Shown here in pieces: positions 1-8,576 of a DNA stretch of 11,276 bases. Under the pieces are notes generated by a model. It saw nothing but the letters and a program-made list of their open reading frames with translations. It ran no database searches and was not told the DNA's origin. The translations under genes and the position numbers were made by a program. The stretch comes from Actinomycetes bacterium (GTDB lineage Bacteria; Actinomycetota; Acidimicrobiia; Acidimicrobiales; Acidimicrobiaceae), in assembly GCA_021844725.1 (NCBI GenBank), contig JAKBSX010000036.1:1-11276 (forward strand), in the 5' to 3' direction. How positions within the stretch are numbered: the first letter of the stretch is position 1; each line of letters opens with the position of its first letter.

Positions 1-218
1 ACGCCTAAGCAATGCAATCAATGCCCATCCCATCCGTCATTTTCCATGGTAAGGTACGGTAAGGTCAGAAGTAACCCCTCATTATTGCCGCCGGGGAAAT
101 CAAAAAAAGCTTGTCTTTGCCCCCCCTCTCTGCCGACGTCAATGCCATCCCTGCTTGTCTGTCAGCCAACCAGCCAGCCAACTAACAAAACCCCGCCCTT
201 AAAAGTATATAGGAGACA
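1..218. other. 3' flank of the DOMON-b561 gene
   Basis: Holds no gene I can support. It shows short direct repeats (ggtaaggtacggtaaggt at 49-66; ccagccagccaact near 170-183) and a C-rich run at about 120-127. The downstream gene's poly(A) site probably lies here; no exact AATAAA on the minus strand was seen. Confidence 0.4.
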
Positions 219-2008
219 TCAGACCCTACTATACGGCTCCACCGGTTGTTGACTATACACATTCGACGACCCTTTATATCCATACTGCTGTTGTTGCTGA
301 TATTGCTGCTGATATGGTTGCTGCTGCTGCTGCCCCTGCTGTTGAGTATCAAACCTCGACAAACCAATCCCCCTCTCGTCATTCCCCATACCATACCCAC
401 GGTACTGCGCATCCGGTGCCGAAGCAGCCCCAGCGCCGCCATCAAACAAGGGCGGACCATCAGTAACAGCTCCTGCTCCTCCTGCCTTCTTAGCTGCATT
501 TCTCCTCGTCCAACATGCTTTGAACCAGAGAATCAGCGCGGTTGGGATGCCGATGATGACGAGGAGGACGCCGAGGATCCAGTCGTAGGAGGGGGAGAGG
601 GCGAAGGGGAAGCCGCTGTTTTTTTTTGGTTGTGAGTATTTGGTGATGGATGGGATATGGGGGGAGGAACAGAGGAAAGGAGAGAGAGATACTCACATAA
701 ACGCATTAATAACACCAAACGGTATGACCACCCGTCCAAGCCATATATGAACCGGCGCCATTTTAGTCGTCTGCTGTGTCTTTTTGTAAATCCGATGATG
801 GAAATATCCTAGCAGGAACTGGGCAATGACACCGAGCATGATGAGGAGACCGAAGATCTGATGTGGAGAATTCCAATGCTTTGACTGTGAAACACGACAA
901 AAAGTTCAGCCATGATTCGACTTCAGGGTTTGAAACTCAATGGAAGGAAGAATAAAAAAAAAAAAAAAACTCACACGATTAAACATCGTCCCGACATAAA
1001 TCCCCACTCCCGCGCCAATAATCGCCATGACTGTTGCGATAGTCTGACCCAAGGCATGGTATTTGACTGAACCCAAAACCCGCAGAATGAGAACGTTCAA
1101 AGGCATGAAGCCGAAGAAGACGAAGACCATGATACATGCTATAACTCATCCATATTAGCATCACTCCAACTCTGACTCCATTCCCCATCCCAGAAATAAG
1201 GCACACACCATGTGCAGGCCCGGCAGCACTATAATACGTCTTGATCTCCTCCTGCGTCGCTCCAACCGACGTCGACGCCGACGAGTTCGAAAGAACAGGC
1301 ACTCCGCCCACCCCACTCGCCCTCCTCAAATCCATCTCAAAAACCCCATACTCACTATGCGCTTTAACCCCCGCAGACAACGAATCACTCCCAATCGTCC
1401 CCGCCGGTCCAGACGCAAAAATCATATTCCCACTCGATGAATTGACCTGCAGCGCTCCACCAGGCCAGACGCGACAATTCCTACATCTCCCATTCGCGGT
1501 CATTGTGCCGTTTACGAAGCCAGAACCTGGTAGCCATTCGATCGTTGCGTTGGGGTAGTATGATGGTTCGCTGTGCCCGGTTGACAGGCGGGGAGAGATG
1601 GTGATGTTACCGTTTTTGCCGGCGTAGGCCATGATTATGAGGGCGTTTTTCATGACGTTTGAGCCTAAGCCGACGGCGATCCACGAGGTAGTAGGTCCTG
1701 AGAGCGAAAAGTAGAGATCGGTCGTTGAGTCGGTGGGAATATTGAGGGCGAATTGGAGACTGTTGTCGCTGGCGGTGAAGATGGCGGCGTTGGTGGCTTG
1801 GTTGACGGTTTGAGTGATTGTTGGGGTTGAGAAGAGAAGTGCTATTATGGGGTTTCGTTAGTTATCTGTTCGTGATGTTCATCTTGTTCTTTCTTCTTGG
1901 AATGGAGATCTGAATGAATGGATATCGCCGAATAGTGACAGTAACAGAAAAGGACCCTGGAATCTCACCGGCAGTGACAGCCGACGCTACCCAGCGGCAG
2001 CTAATCAT
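219..2008 (-). CDS. DOMON (cellobiose-dehydrogenase-type cytochrome) + cytochrome b561 membrane redox protein
   Basis: Seen: five exons on the minus strand, 2008-1969, 1841-1209, 1138-975, 884-697 and 615-219, sum to 1422 bp and stay in frame (473 aa). Donors are GTGAGA, GTGTGT, GTGAGT and GTGAGT; each acceptor is AG, and intron 1 has a CTAAC branch point. The N-terminus is a short hydrophobic signal-like stretch (about 6-18). Residues about 25-220 form a CDH-type DOMON heme domain: Met77 and His175 are the likely axial heme ligands, with the same 98-residue spacing as Met65/His163 of Phanerochaete CDH, and Cys133/Cys136 could form a disulfide. Residues about 223-375 form five membrane helices of the b561 type, with His224, His252, His287 and His325 as likely ligands and the motif VHIWLGR. 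The tail (about 398-473) is rich in Gln, Gly and Tyr. Inference: electrons pass between cytosol and an extracellular acceptor such as metal ions or a secreted oxidoreductase. The substrate is unknown. An in-frame upstream GTG at 2080 is not needed, because ATG 2008 joins cleanly to exon 2. Confidence 0.9.
280..350 (-). repeat. Glutamine-codon (CAG/CAA) tract in the DOMON-b561 gene
   Basis: The plus strand shows clustered ctg/ttg triplets, which read as CAG/CAA on the coding minus strand. They encode several Gln runs of 2-5 residues broken by Gly, Pro and Tyr in the predicted cytoplasmic tail. The mixture of CAG and CAA makes it less slippage-prone than a pure triplet array. The tail is likely disordered and its length may vary between strains; that last point is inference. 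Confidence 0.7.
954..969 (-). repeat. T16 homopolymer next to a 5' splice site
   Basis: Sixteen A on the plus strand, hence T16 on the coding strand, begin with the last base of the GTGAGT donor of intron 3 of the DOMON-b561 gene. U-rich sequence after a donor can aid U1/TIA-1-type recognition; length is likely variable between strains. The functional part is inference. Confidence 0.6.
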
Positions 2009-2627
2009 AGTGACGTTGCGGTAGAATAGCCTGAAAGTGACAGAAGCTTGTTTCGTAAATCTCCACAATCTAAGACACACATCCAGATCTCGTAACAGCT
2101 GTAGATTGTTGTTGTGGGTGGTGATGCTGTTGTTGAAGGATACAAAAATAAGAAGAAGAACTTTTCATATTAATATTTCTACTTTCCTCAATTCAAAGTC
2201 ACACAATTCTCGTTGTTTCCAAAAGACAGACATACGCGCGCGTTGATGAAACCATTGGCAGTGTTACAAATAGCCGCCCTGCAATTGGCGACTCACGACA
2301 GGGGAATCCCCAATTGGCCATAGATCCAAGTGATTGGTCAGTGTGGTCCCAAACAAGCGCTGGAGAATAAAAGGGAAATCAGATGGGAGCATTGAATATG
2401 GTTTCATGTCTTCGTTACTCTATTTTTATCCTGTTGCCAAGAGGCGATCTGTTAAAAGGAGAATTCATGGCTGGTTTCATCATGGACATAACAAAGCTCC
2501 TCCTGAATCGGTATCCTAAATCAAATAGACGCCATGGCTTTCCTATATCTGACCCTAAACGCCATGCGCTGACAAGTCTTGCAAACAATCATAATACTCG
2601 TTAGTGTCATTACCAGTATGCATTACA
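2009..2627. other. Intergenic: promoter of the DOMON-b561 gene and 3' flank of the F-box gene
   Basis: No credible gene is seen; frames here are short and family-less. The left part must hold the 5' leader and promoter of the minus-strand DOMON-b561 gene, the right part the 3' end of the F-box transcript. It contains four ATTGG motifs (CCAAT on the minus strand, annotated separately), an almost perfect palindrome ggggaatcccc at 2301-2311 and a short alternating CG run near 2235-2242. No clear TATA box was found close to ATG 2008. Confidence 0.6.
2254..2337 (-). promoter_or_regulatory. Cluster of four CCAAT boxes upstream of the DOMON-b561 gene
   Basis: ATTGG occurs at 2254-2258, 2284-2288, 2313-2317 and 2333-2337, so CCAAT lies four times on the coding strand of the minus gene, 246-330 bp before its ATG. 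The third copy is part of the palindrome CCAATTGG (2310-2317). CCAAT is the site of the conserved Hap2/3/5 (CBC) complex, which in aspergilli works with HapX on iron- and heme-related genes. A link to this heme protein is inference. Confidence 0.4.
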
Positions 2628-3950
2628 TTATCGACCTCTCTCTTTGAATGCAAAAGCAGGTAAGTAAACAATCCTCTCCTCTTCTTCAAGATTCCCCTCA
2701 TCCTCGATCAAAGAAATTGAGTACTCCTCCAGCATCAGACCTTGATCCAATGTCTCAAAACACGATTCAAGACATTCTACTGGGACGACACAATCCGTAA
2801 TCTCCAACTCTTTCAACGTGCTGGAGTGATTCCACACAAACTGTATCAGATCATCTCCAAAGCATCGGAATTTAGTGAGGCGTAGAGTAAGCAGCTTGGG
2901 AAACGCCGGTGTCTCGCTGAGTCTCAGCACGATCTCTTCCGCTTGGTAGTTATCGGTCAGCTCCAGACTCTCCAGCAACGGCATTGACGAGATGAACTCA
3001 GCAATATTCATCTGCTCCATCTCTGGCGCGTCAACCAATCCCCGTATTCCCCTTGGCATATCCATCTTCAAAACCTTCACGTGCTGAAATGCAATGGTTG
3101 CACATGCCAGATCCGCTTCCGAGAATATTGCTCGGCCGCTGCCCAGATCCTGCGAGTAAGCGTCGTGTCCAAACTCTATCTTCTCGAGCATAGGGTTGGC
3201 TCGCGCAGCTGCTCGGCAGAGGATATCCAGCTGATACCATGTCATGGGCTCTGCGTCCAGTTTCTGAATATGATATGGCCAGGAGGGGATCTGGTTGACA
3301 TAACTCCGCATACCCCAAGAGATCTGATAGTCATCTCCTGAGAGTGATTGTATAGAAATAGCCCGCAAATTAGGAAGATTGGAAAAGACAACCGTCAGAC
3401 ACTCTTCGTATGCGTCTGTCGACAGTAATGTGCCATGCTCATGAGACAAATTATTTTGCATCCTCCAACCAGCTTCGAGTCGATCACGTGTCCAATAATC
3501 ATCCTGAATCGGTTGGCCTAATCCATTAAATGCCAGAGGATTTGGTAACTCATATCTGATAGGATCATACTTTTGCATATGAAGTAGACCTAGAAAATGG
3601 CTCCATGATGTATTTGTAGAACCTAGCATCTCAGGACCAATGCTGATGGACCGGACATGCCGTCGTAGATGATCTGATCTCGATATGTTCATCAACCTGA
3701 TACCTGGTGTTAGAACGGTGACTGACAGATGTATGAGGAAATCAGAGGGCGCATTCGAGACACATATCCCAGATAAATCGACATACCGGTCCAGACTTGC
3801 TTTCTGTATCCATACTGTAAGGTGTTGGAAAAGTCGACGATTAGCACACGGCCCAAATGCTCGGTACGCCGATTTAGCATTCTGAAGATCTTGACCGCAC
3901 GTCAACCGATTTATGATATTGGGTATCAGCTCACTAGGTAGTTTATCCAT
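2628..3950 (-). CDS. F-box protein with leucine-rich C-terminal half (two exons)
   Basis: Likely substrate-recognition subunit of an SCF ubiquitin ligase. Seen: residues 1-45 carry the F-box pattern (MDKLPSELIPNIINRL, then ANRRLFQHL), followed by irregular leucine-rich segments (e.g. LESLELTD, LLTLRLTKF, LKELEITD) typical of fungal F-box/LRR-like proteins, and an acidic stretch near the end (EDEGNLEEEER). The frame is open without interruption, but I place an intron at 3786-3697 (90 nt): donor GTATGT, branch point CTAAC at 3713-3709, acceptor TATCAG. Removing it gives exons 3950-3787 and 3696-2628, 410 aa, and restores the fungal F-box motif SLDRLMNISRSDHLRRHVRS. Start choice: ATG 3950 has A at -3 and G at +4 and sits directly before the F-box; in-frame ATG 4031 (27 extra residues, weak context) is the alternative. 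The ubiquitylation target is unknown. Confidence 0.85.
   Translation of the reverse strand: MDKLPSELIPNIINRLTCGQDLQNAKSAYRAFGPCANRRLFQHLTVWIQKASLDRYVDLSGICVSNAPSDFLIHLSVTVLTPGIRLMNISRSDHLRRHVRSISIGPEMLGSTNTSWSHFLGLLHMQKYDPIRYELPNPLAFNGLGQPIQDDYWTRDRLEAGWRMQNNLSHEHGTLLSTDAYEECLTVVFSNLPNLRAISIQSLSGDDYQISWGMRSYVNQIPSWPYHIQKLDAEPMTWYQLDILCRAAARANPMLEKIEFGHDAYSQDLGSGRAIFSEADLACATIAFQHVKVLKMDMPRGIRGLVDAPEMEQMNIAEFISSMPLLESLELTDNYQAEEIVLRLSETPAFPKLLTLRLTKFRCFGDDLIQFVWNHSSTLKELEITDCVVPVECLESCFETLDQGLMLEEYSISLIEDEGNLEEEERIVYLPAFAFKERGR
3697..3786 (-). other. Stop-free, 3n-length intron in the F-box gene
   Basis: Donor ACCG|GTATGT at 3787/3786, branch point TTCTAACAC with its A at 3710, acceptor TATCAG|GTT at 3697/3696. 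The intron is exactly 90 nt, has no stop in the coding frame and interrupts an Arg codon after its second base, so both spliced and unspliced messages are translatable. A second AG at 3704-3705 would shift the frame. Confidence 0.8.
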
Positions 3951-4637
3951 TATCGAAATGTGATAAAAGAGCGAAGAGGAGTCATCGGACCTGAGAGCAA
4001 ACAGATAGAGAGCTCGTTGATAGCTGTTCATCAAACAACACTCTCAGCCGCCATGATGTTCACGATGCTCCAGACAGCCGGTCTGACCGAAACAAACTGA
4101 AGCTGAAGATGCAGGAATGTGGAGATAAATGAGGAAGCTGAATCGCTTAGCGAATGTTACACAGTGACTTACCGCGATTCGCGCACTCCTCACATCACCT
4201 CAAGAATCTCATATCTCCCCGTCAAAACCCTCAAAACACAAATCAAGTATGGTGCCGTCTCACCAGAACGTGGCAGCGCTAGCCCGAAATGTTGACACCT
4301 TCCCAACTCCCACCCCCTTTATCTGATATGACGTTATGTGGCAGTCGAATGGTGACGATGGCCGTATTGAAATCCATGGTTGACAAGATTGATACAATTG
4401 AAATGACGAATTCAGATAAGTCAATACGCCTCTTTCTCCTCGGGATTTATTCGCCATTTCATAGGCCAAAGACGATAACCATCAAAAGCTTGGTGGCTTG
4501 CTCCTAATATCGAGAACTCACACCGGAAGGCCATGATAGGCTTCTAATCGCGGGATGGCACCTTGTCCACGTCAGATCCTTACTTATGACAGCCAAGCCA
4601 TGTGCTAGATGCCAACCAGAATACATCATGGATGTCG
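3951..4637. other. Intergenic: F-box promoter/leader and 3' flank of the FAD oxidoreductase gene
   Basis: No gene is seen on either strand. Frames of 60-75 codons here lack family features and mostly lack a convincing start. The left part should serve as leader and promoter for the minus-strand F-box gene; no clear TATA box was found. GATA-type motifs occur (tatctgata near 4320, cagataag near 4413), without evidence of function. Confidence 0.5.
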
Positions 4638-6221
4638 CTAGCAATGGAAATCATCCTCTAGGAAGTCGATTAAATGGACTTCTGGTTTTTTCCTCGCGTT
4701 TTCCACGCGCTCAGTCGAGATCCGAAATTCCGGGGGGAGGGTGTGCGTCTTATCCTCGTTGGCTCTTCCCATCATTTCATATACGACATTCTTGGCACAG
4801 AGACCTGCATTAGGCATTCCATGTCCAGTAAAGCCAGCGCAAGCCCAGAGGCCCTTCCCTCCGCCTAATGACTCCGGAACAGCACCACACCAGGGCCGCT
4901 CATCACGACTGAGGCCAACAATTCCGCTCCATTCATGAGAAGCAGATAATTCTTTCCCATCATTTTTGATGTCGAGGATGCTATTCAATTCTTGTCTCAA
5001 ATACCGTGCGACGGGTTGATCGATCTCTGAATCATTCGAGATTCCAATGCCTTTGTGCGCCGCGAAGTTTCTGCCTCCGCCAAACATCAATTGGCCACCG
5101 AGTAGAGCACCTGACACGGGATCTTGCAAGAATGGGCGCTGTGTCAAGTAGTCGTCCTGGTTGGAGTTTTGGGATTTGTTGCCCAGCGCAATATATGAAT
5201 ATTCGCCAGTCAAAGGCCCGTTCCCGTCAGGAGACACCGTTGCAGGTGGTACCAGTGCACTCATTTCGAGTCGTGTAGGTACGATGAGGTCTGTGAATTT
5301 TGGAAGCAGATATGAAGTATAACCATTGGTAGCCAAGAGAATTTTCTTAGTGGCTACCATTCCGCGAGGCGTGTGAACAATCCAAGATCCATCGTCAAGT
5401 CGTTGTAAGTTCGTGACTGGAGTGTTCGTCTGCAAGTTAAAACTAGAAGTGGTCTCTGACGAGACAGGATTCGAAGTTAAGAGTTGCTCCAAAATCCAGG
5501 TGATTAGTTTGTACGGCCAAAGACTCGCTGCTTTCTTTTGGACAACACTACCCACGACTTCGTTTCTGTTCAGCCTCAAGTCTTCGAATGAAGGATGAAC
5601 TGAGTCTTGGGTGACAATTGAGATAAGCCTTCCGATGTCTGGATCCAGTGACTGCATGAGCTGGACATCCTCGATGGCAGCGGCGAACATCTTCTTCGAC
5701 ATGAAGGCTCGGACGTTTTGTACATCCTGCCATTCACACCCGATATTATGCTTCTGAACGAAAGATTGGAGGAACATGTAATTTGCCAGCTCAAAACGAG
5801 CTACATGAGGCGGGTTGTTGAACAGCTTTGGCTGACAATGGCCTCCATTCTGCAAGGTGTGAGCACATAACTTCTGAGAATCATACACATTGGAACAACA
5901 GTGAATGGAGTAGAGATCAGAAACGATGTATCAACTCACGCGTCCCGTCGCTCCCCAACAAGCCTCTCGAGCTTCTAGCATAAGAACCTGGCTCCCATGT
6001 CCAACACCTTCATCTCCGAGTAAAGTCCAAGCCGCGAAAGCACCCGCGATTCCAGAGCCAATGATCACGATATCTGCACCAGCGGGTAGATATTTTGTTG
6101 TACGATGTCCAAAGAGAGTCTTTGAAGGTTCAGAATGCCAGAAAGAAGAGGTTGAATTTGGCGTTGGAAGAGTTGCCCGATTTGTGGAGCTTGATGTCGA
6201 ATCTGCTGACGTTCCGGTCAT
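4638..6221 (-). CDS. FAD-dependent oxidoreductase of the DAO family
   Basis: Two exons, 6221-5940 and 5849-4638, 497 aa; the intron 5939-5850 (90 nt) has donor GTGAGT and acceptor TTGCAG and is phase 0. Splicing joins ...GATGR to NGGHCQP, recreating the ATGRNGGH motif of the DAO superfamily (amine/amino-acid oxidases such as gamma-glutamylputrescine oxidase). Seen: residues 27-48 resemble the conserved fungal lead-in to this family (SEPS..HRTT..LP); the Rossmann motif GSGIAG is at 55-60, with Glu83 in LMLEAR positioned to bind the FAD ribose; the C-terminal FAD-binding stretch GFTGHGMPNAG lies at about 433-443. No signal peptide, so probably cytosolic or peroxisomal; the C-terminus FHC is not a PTS1. 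Expected chemistry is flavin oxidation of a primary or secondary amine with O2 as acceptor; the substrate cannot be told. ATG 6221 has A at -3; the frame opens further upstream only through a TTG codon. Confidence 0.9.
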
Positions 6222-6316
6222 GATGGGGGTATCGTGCTCATCAAGCTCCAATTCTGCGACTTCTCATAGGCGACGAAGTTGTTCAAAAGCAGAGAATGTG
6301 ATTATCAGAGATATCT

Positions 6317-6324
6317 ATTATATA
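6317..6324 (-). promoter_or_regulatory. TATA-box candidate for the FAD oxidoreductase gene
   Basis: Reads TATATAAT on the minus strand, ending 96 bp before ATG 6221, a normal place for a fungal core promoter. Based on motif and position only. Confidence 0.45.
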
Positions 6325-6410
6325 CTACAGGAGGATGAAGATTGAAGATGCGAAAAGTTATATTTGTACCAGTAGAGTTTTGTAGGAGTGCAGATCATTG
6401 AGTGAGCCAA

Positions 6411-6461
6411 CGGCCGCGGCGGCCGCGTGCGTGCTAATTTTGGCGCATACTCCGTACGGAG
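6411..6461. promoter_or_regulatory. CGG-rich palindromic block in the divergent promoter
   Basis: 6411-6427 is a GC-only run of overlapping CGG and CCG triplets that contains the self-complementary octamer GCGGCCGC (6419-6426). 6450-6461 is CTCCGTACGGAG, a perfect 12-bp palindrome with inverted CCG-TA-CGG half-sites. Fungal Zn2Cys6 regulators bind paired CGG triplets, so either could be an operator shared by both genes. This is inference from motif shape; such palindromes may also simply be recurrent in fungal spacer DNA. Confidence 0.35.
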
Positions 6462-6549
6462 AACCCGTCTTGTAAGGTAATTAAATTGTACCTGCAGATT
6501 CCCTCCACACTTCCTACTTCCATGCTGAAGCTTCTACAGAGAGTCGATT

Positions 6550-6556
6550 TATATAT
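6550..6556 (+). promoter_or_regulatory. TATA-box candidate for the ASST-like gene
   Basis: TATATAT lies 244 bp before ATG 6800. If used, it implies a leader of roughly 150-220 nt that contains the upstream ORF at 6621-6692 and perhaps the one at 6581-6607. Confidence 0.35.
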
Positions 6557-6799
6557 TTCATATCAGGCTGTGCCTCAAACATGACTTGGACTATTCCGGG
6601 TAAGTAGCACTCAATAGCTCATGGTAAGTTCAATGCTTTCCTTGCTGAATTGGTGCCATCTCGACTCGAGATGTCGCCATAATCTAGCTTGAAGGTGAAT
6701 CAACTTCTGAGGGAATCGACATACATTTATGAAAGATCTGTCTTCCAAGATCATAATTCCCAATATTTCCTTTTCAAAAGCTCGTTCAATTAACTCAAC

Positions 6800-8576
6800 A
6801 TGAAGCCTCAAGCAATCTTACAATTCTCATTCTGTTTCCTACTCAGCTCCTCCGTCACCGCAGACCTCCAGTACAGATCTCGACCCGACCTCTCACCACC
6901 CCGTCTCAACATCAGCATCCCCGCCTCTTCAGACATCTCAACTGGCTACCTCTTCCTCGCACCCTACCATGGCTTCATCCAAGACGAAAGCTACGTCGGT
7001 CCCGAGCAACCAGGCGCCTACATCCTCCGCCCTAACGGCGACCTCATCTGGTCCAGCCTAGGTTACCTCTCCGGCTGGGTCGGGAATTTCCAAGCCACCC
7101 GATGGCGAGGTCAAGACGTGCTACAAGGCTTCGAAGGCAGTTTGGATTACGTCCATGGGCATGGGTTTGGACATCCGACGATCCTGGACCGGCATTATGA
7201 GAGTATTGGCTCGTTTCGAGGGGGAAATCATAAACTTATTTCTATTCACGAGTTTCGGATTGTGGAGGAGAGAACGGCGTTGGTGGAAGTTTATCGGCCG
7301 GAGGTGAGGGATCTTGAGAGGTGGGGTGGGGATGAGGGGCAGAATTGGATTGTGGATGCTGTTGTTCAAGGTGAGAAACGGGTGTTGCTCGTCTTTTTTG
7401 GAACTGATTAACTGAGAATGTTGTAGAGTTTGACCTGGAAACCCGGGAACTGATTTTCGAATGGCATAGTTTGGACTATGTAGATCCAAGTGGTGGGTAT
7501 AATCCCTTGGCTACTACGAATCCACAAGTGTACTAATTAATATCACAGAGAGTGCCGTTCCCCTGGCTCCAACTGAGGGACTCAACTCATCTTCAGCCTG
7601 GGACTACATCCATGTCAACAGTGTCGACCAAACTCCCGAAGGAAACTACCTCATCTCAGGGCGTCACACCAGCACGATCTATAAAGTCAACGGCAAAACA
7701 GGAGACATAATATGGCGCTTCGGGGGCAAGAATTCCGATTTCAAAATCCCAGACGATGTGAAATTCGCGTATCAACACGATGCTCGACTCCGGTCAGTAT
7801 CAGAAGACGGAACCATCGAGGTCATCTCCTTCTTCGACAATGCCGCTAGATCTAACGGACATCGTGGAGGAGGACTCCATCAAATCAGTGACCGGTCTTC
7901 TGCAAAGTTTGTCCAATTGAACACGACGGATATGACGGTCGTCTTGATCAAATCGCTGAGTTCCCCGGATCATCTTTTAGCTCCGTCTCAGGGAAATGTA
8001 CAGCTGCTTCCGAATGGGAACGTGTTCGTCAATTGGGGTCAAGCTGGTGCTGTTACGGAGTTTCGTGCGAATGATAGCGTGCCTATTTTCCATGCACGGC
8101 TTGATTCTGGTCCATTGGGAGGAGTTCAGAGTTATCGAGGCTTTCGGTTTAATTGGACTGGGATTCCCTACGAGACTCCTGCTATTGTTTCACTGACGAC
8201 GTCGAGAGCCTCGAAATCTCTCGCAGGCGAAGAGACAACCATCTACGTGTCTTGGAATGGCGATACGGAGACTGTAGCTTGGAGATTCTATGCTGCGATA
8301 GGTGATCTGTCTACCTGTCGATCTCCCAGATCTTGCTCTAGTACGAAGCTTCTTGGACAAGCTCAGCGGACGTCTTTTGAGACTGCTTTCAAGTTCGACG
8401 CAAAAGATGTCCTTGAGGAGACTTCTGGTCCTTTGCGTGTCTTCGCAGAAGCCGTGGATAAGGACGACAGAGTGATTGGCTCGACTGCCTTCACTCGCAC
8501 CCATCCCGATCCTCTCTCATCTCATGGTGCAAATAGTGGTAGACTACACCTCCTGCACGAGCAAACCTCAGCCTAG
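6800..8576 (+). CDS. Secreted arylsulfotransferase-like (ASST family) protein
   Basis: Three exons, 6800-7370, 7427-7492 and 7549-8576, 1665 bp, 554 aa. Introns are both 56 nt: GTGAGA...TTGTAG and GTGGGT...ATCACAG, the second with a ctaattaa branch region. Residues 1-21 form a signal peptide ending VTA, so the protein is likely secreted or vacuolar. The remainder fits the fungal Arylsulfotransferase_2 family, a beta-propeller fold: LFLAPYHG and GAYILRPNGDLIWSS near the start, EFDLETRELIFEWHSLDYV across the first junction, SAWDYIHVNSVDQTPEGNYL with His234, and KVNGKTGDIIWRFGG. FAYQHDARL (His289) is another conserved-looking His. Bacterial ASST moves sulfate between phenolic compounds using a catalytic His; whether fungal members do so is not established, and I cannot assign the catalytic His here. 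No C-terminal membrane segment or GPI signal is evident. ATG 6800 has A at -3. Confidence 0.88.

Larger units (their letters stand above)
6222..6799. other. Bidirectional promoter between FAD oxidoreductase and ASST-like genes
   Basis: The 578-bp space separates two divergent start codons, so it must carry both promoters. It contains TATA candidates for each side, a CGG/CCG-rich block at 6411-6427, a perfect 12-bp palindrome at 6450-6461 and, on the plus side, short upstream ORFs and splice-donor-like sequences. No protein gene of convincing length is present. Confidence 0.6.

Noticed and set aside
246..635. 129-codon plus-strand frame rich in Leu
   Set aside because: It is the antisense of the Gln-tract exon of the DOMON-b561 gene; the Leu runs are ctg/ttg complements of Gln codons.
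1862..2080. 72-codon minus frame as a separate small protein
   Set aside because: Starts at GTG; its ATG at 2008 splices to the DOMON exon with GTGAGA and a CTAAC branch point, so it is exon 1 plus intron.
3031..3318. 95-codon minus frame inside the F-box gene, and similar opposite-strand frames in other genes
   Set aside because: They are overlapping-frame shadows of well-supported coding exons with no features of their own.
3951..4034. N-terminal extension of the F-box protein to 4031 or 4034
   Set aside because: 4034 is a TTG; ATG 4031 has a weak context, and ATG 3950 directly precedes the F-box with a strong context. 4031 is kept only as an alternative.
885..5939. Three introns of exactly 90 nt (885-974, 3697-3786, 5850-5939) as a related intron family (introner-like)
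   Set aside because: Their sequences share only splice signals; equal length looks like coincidence.
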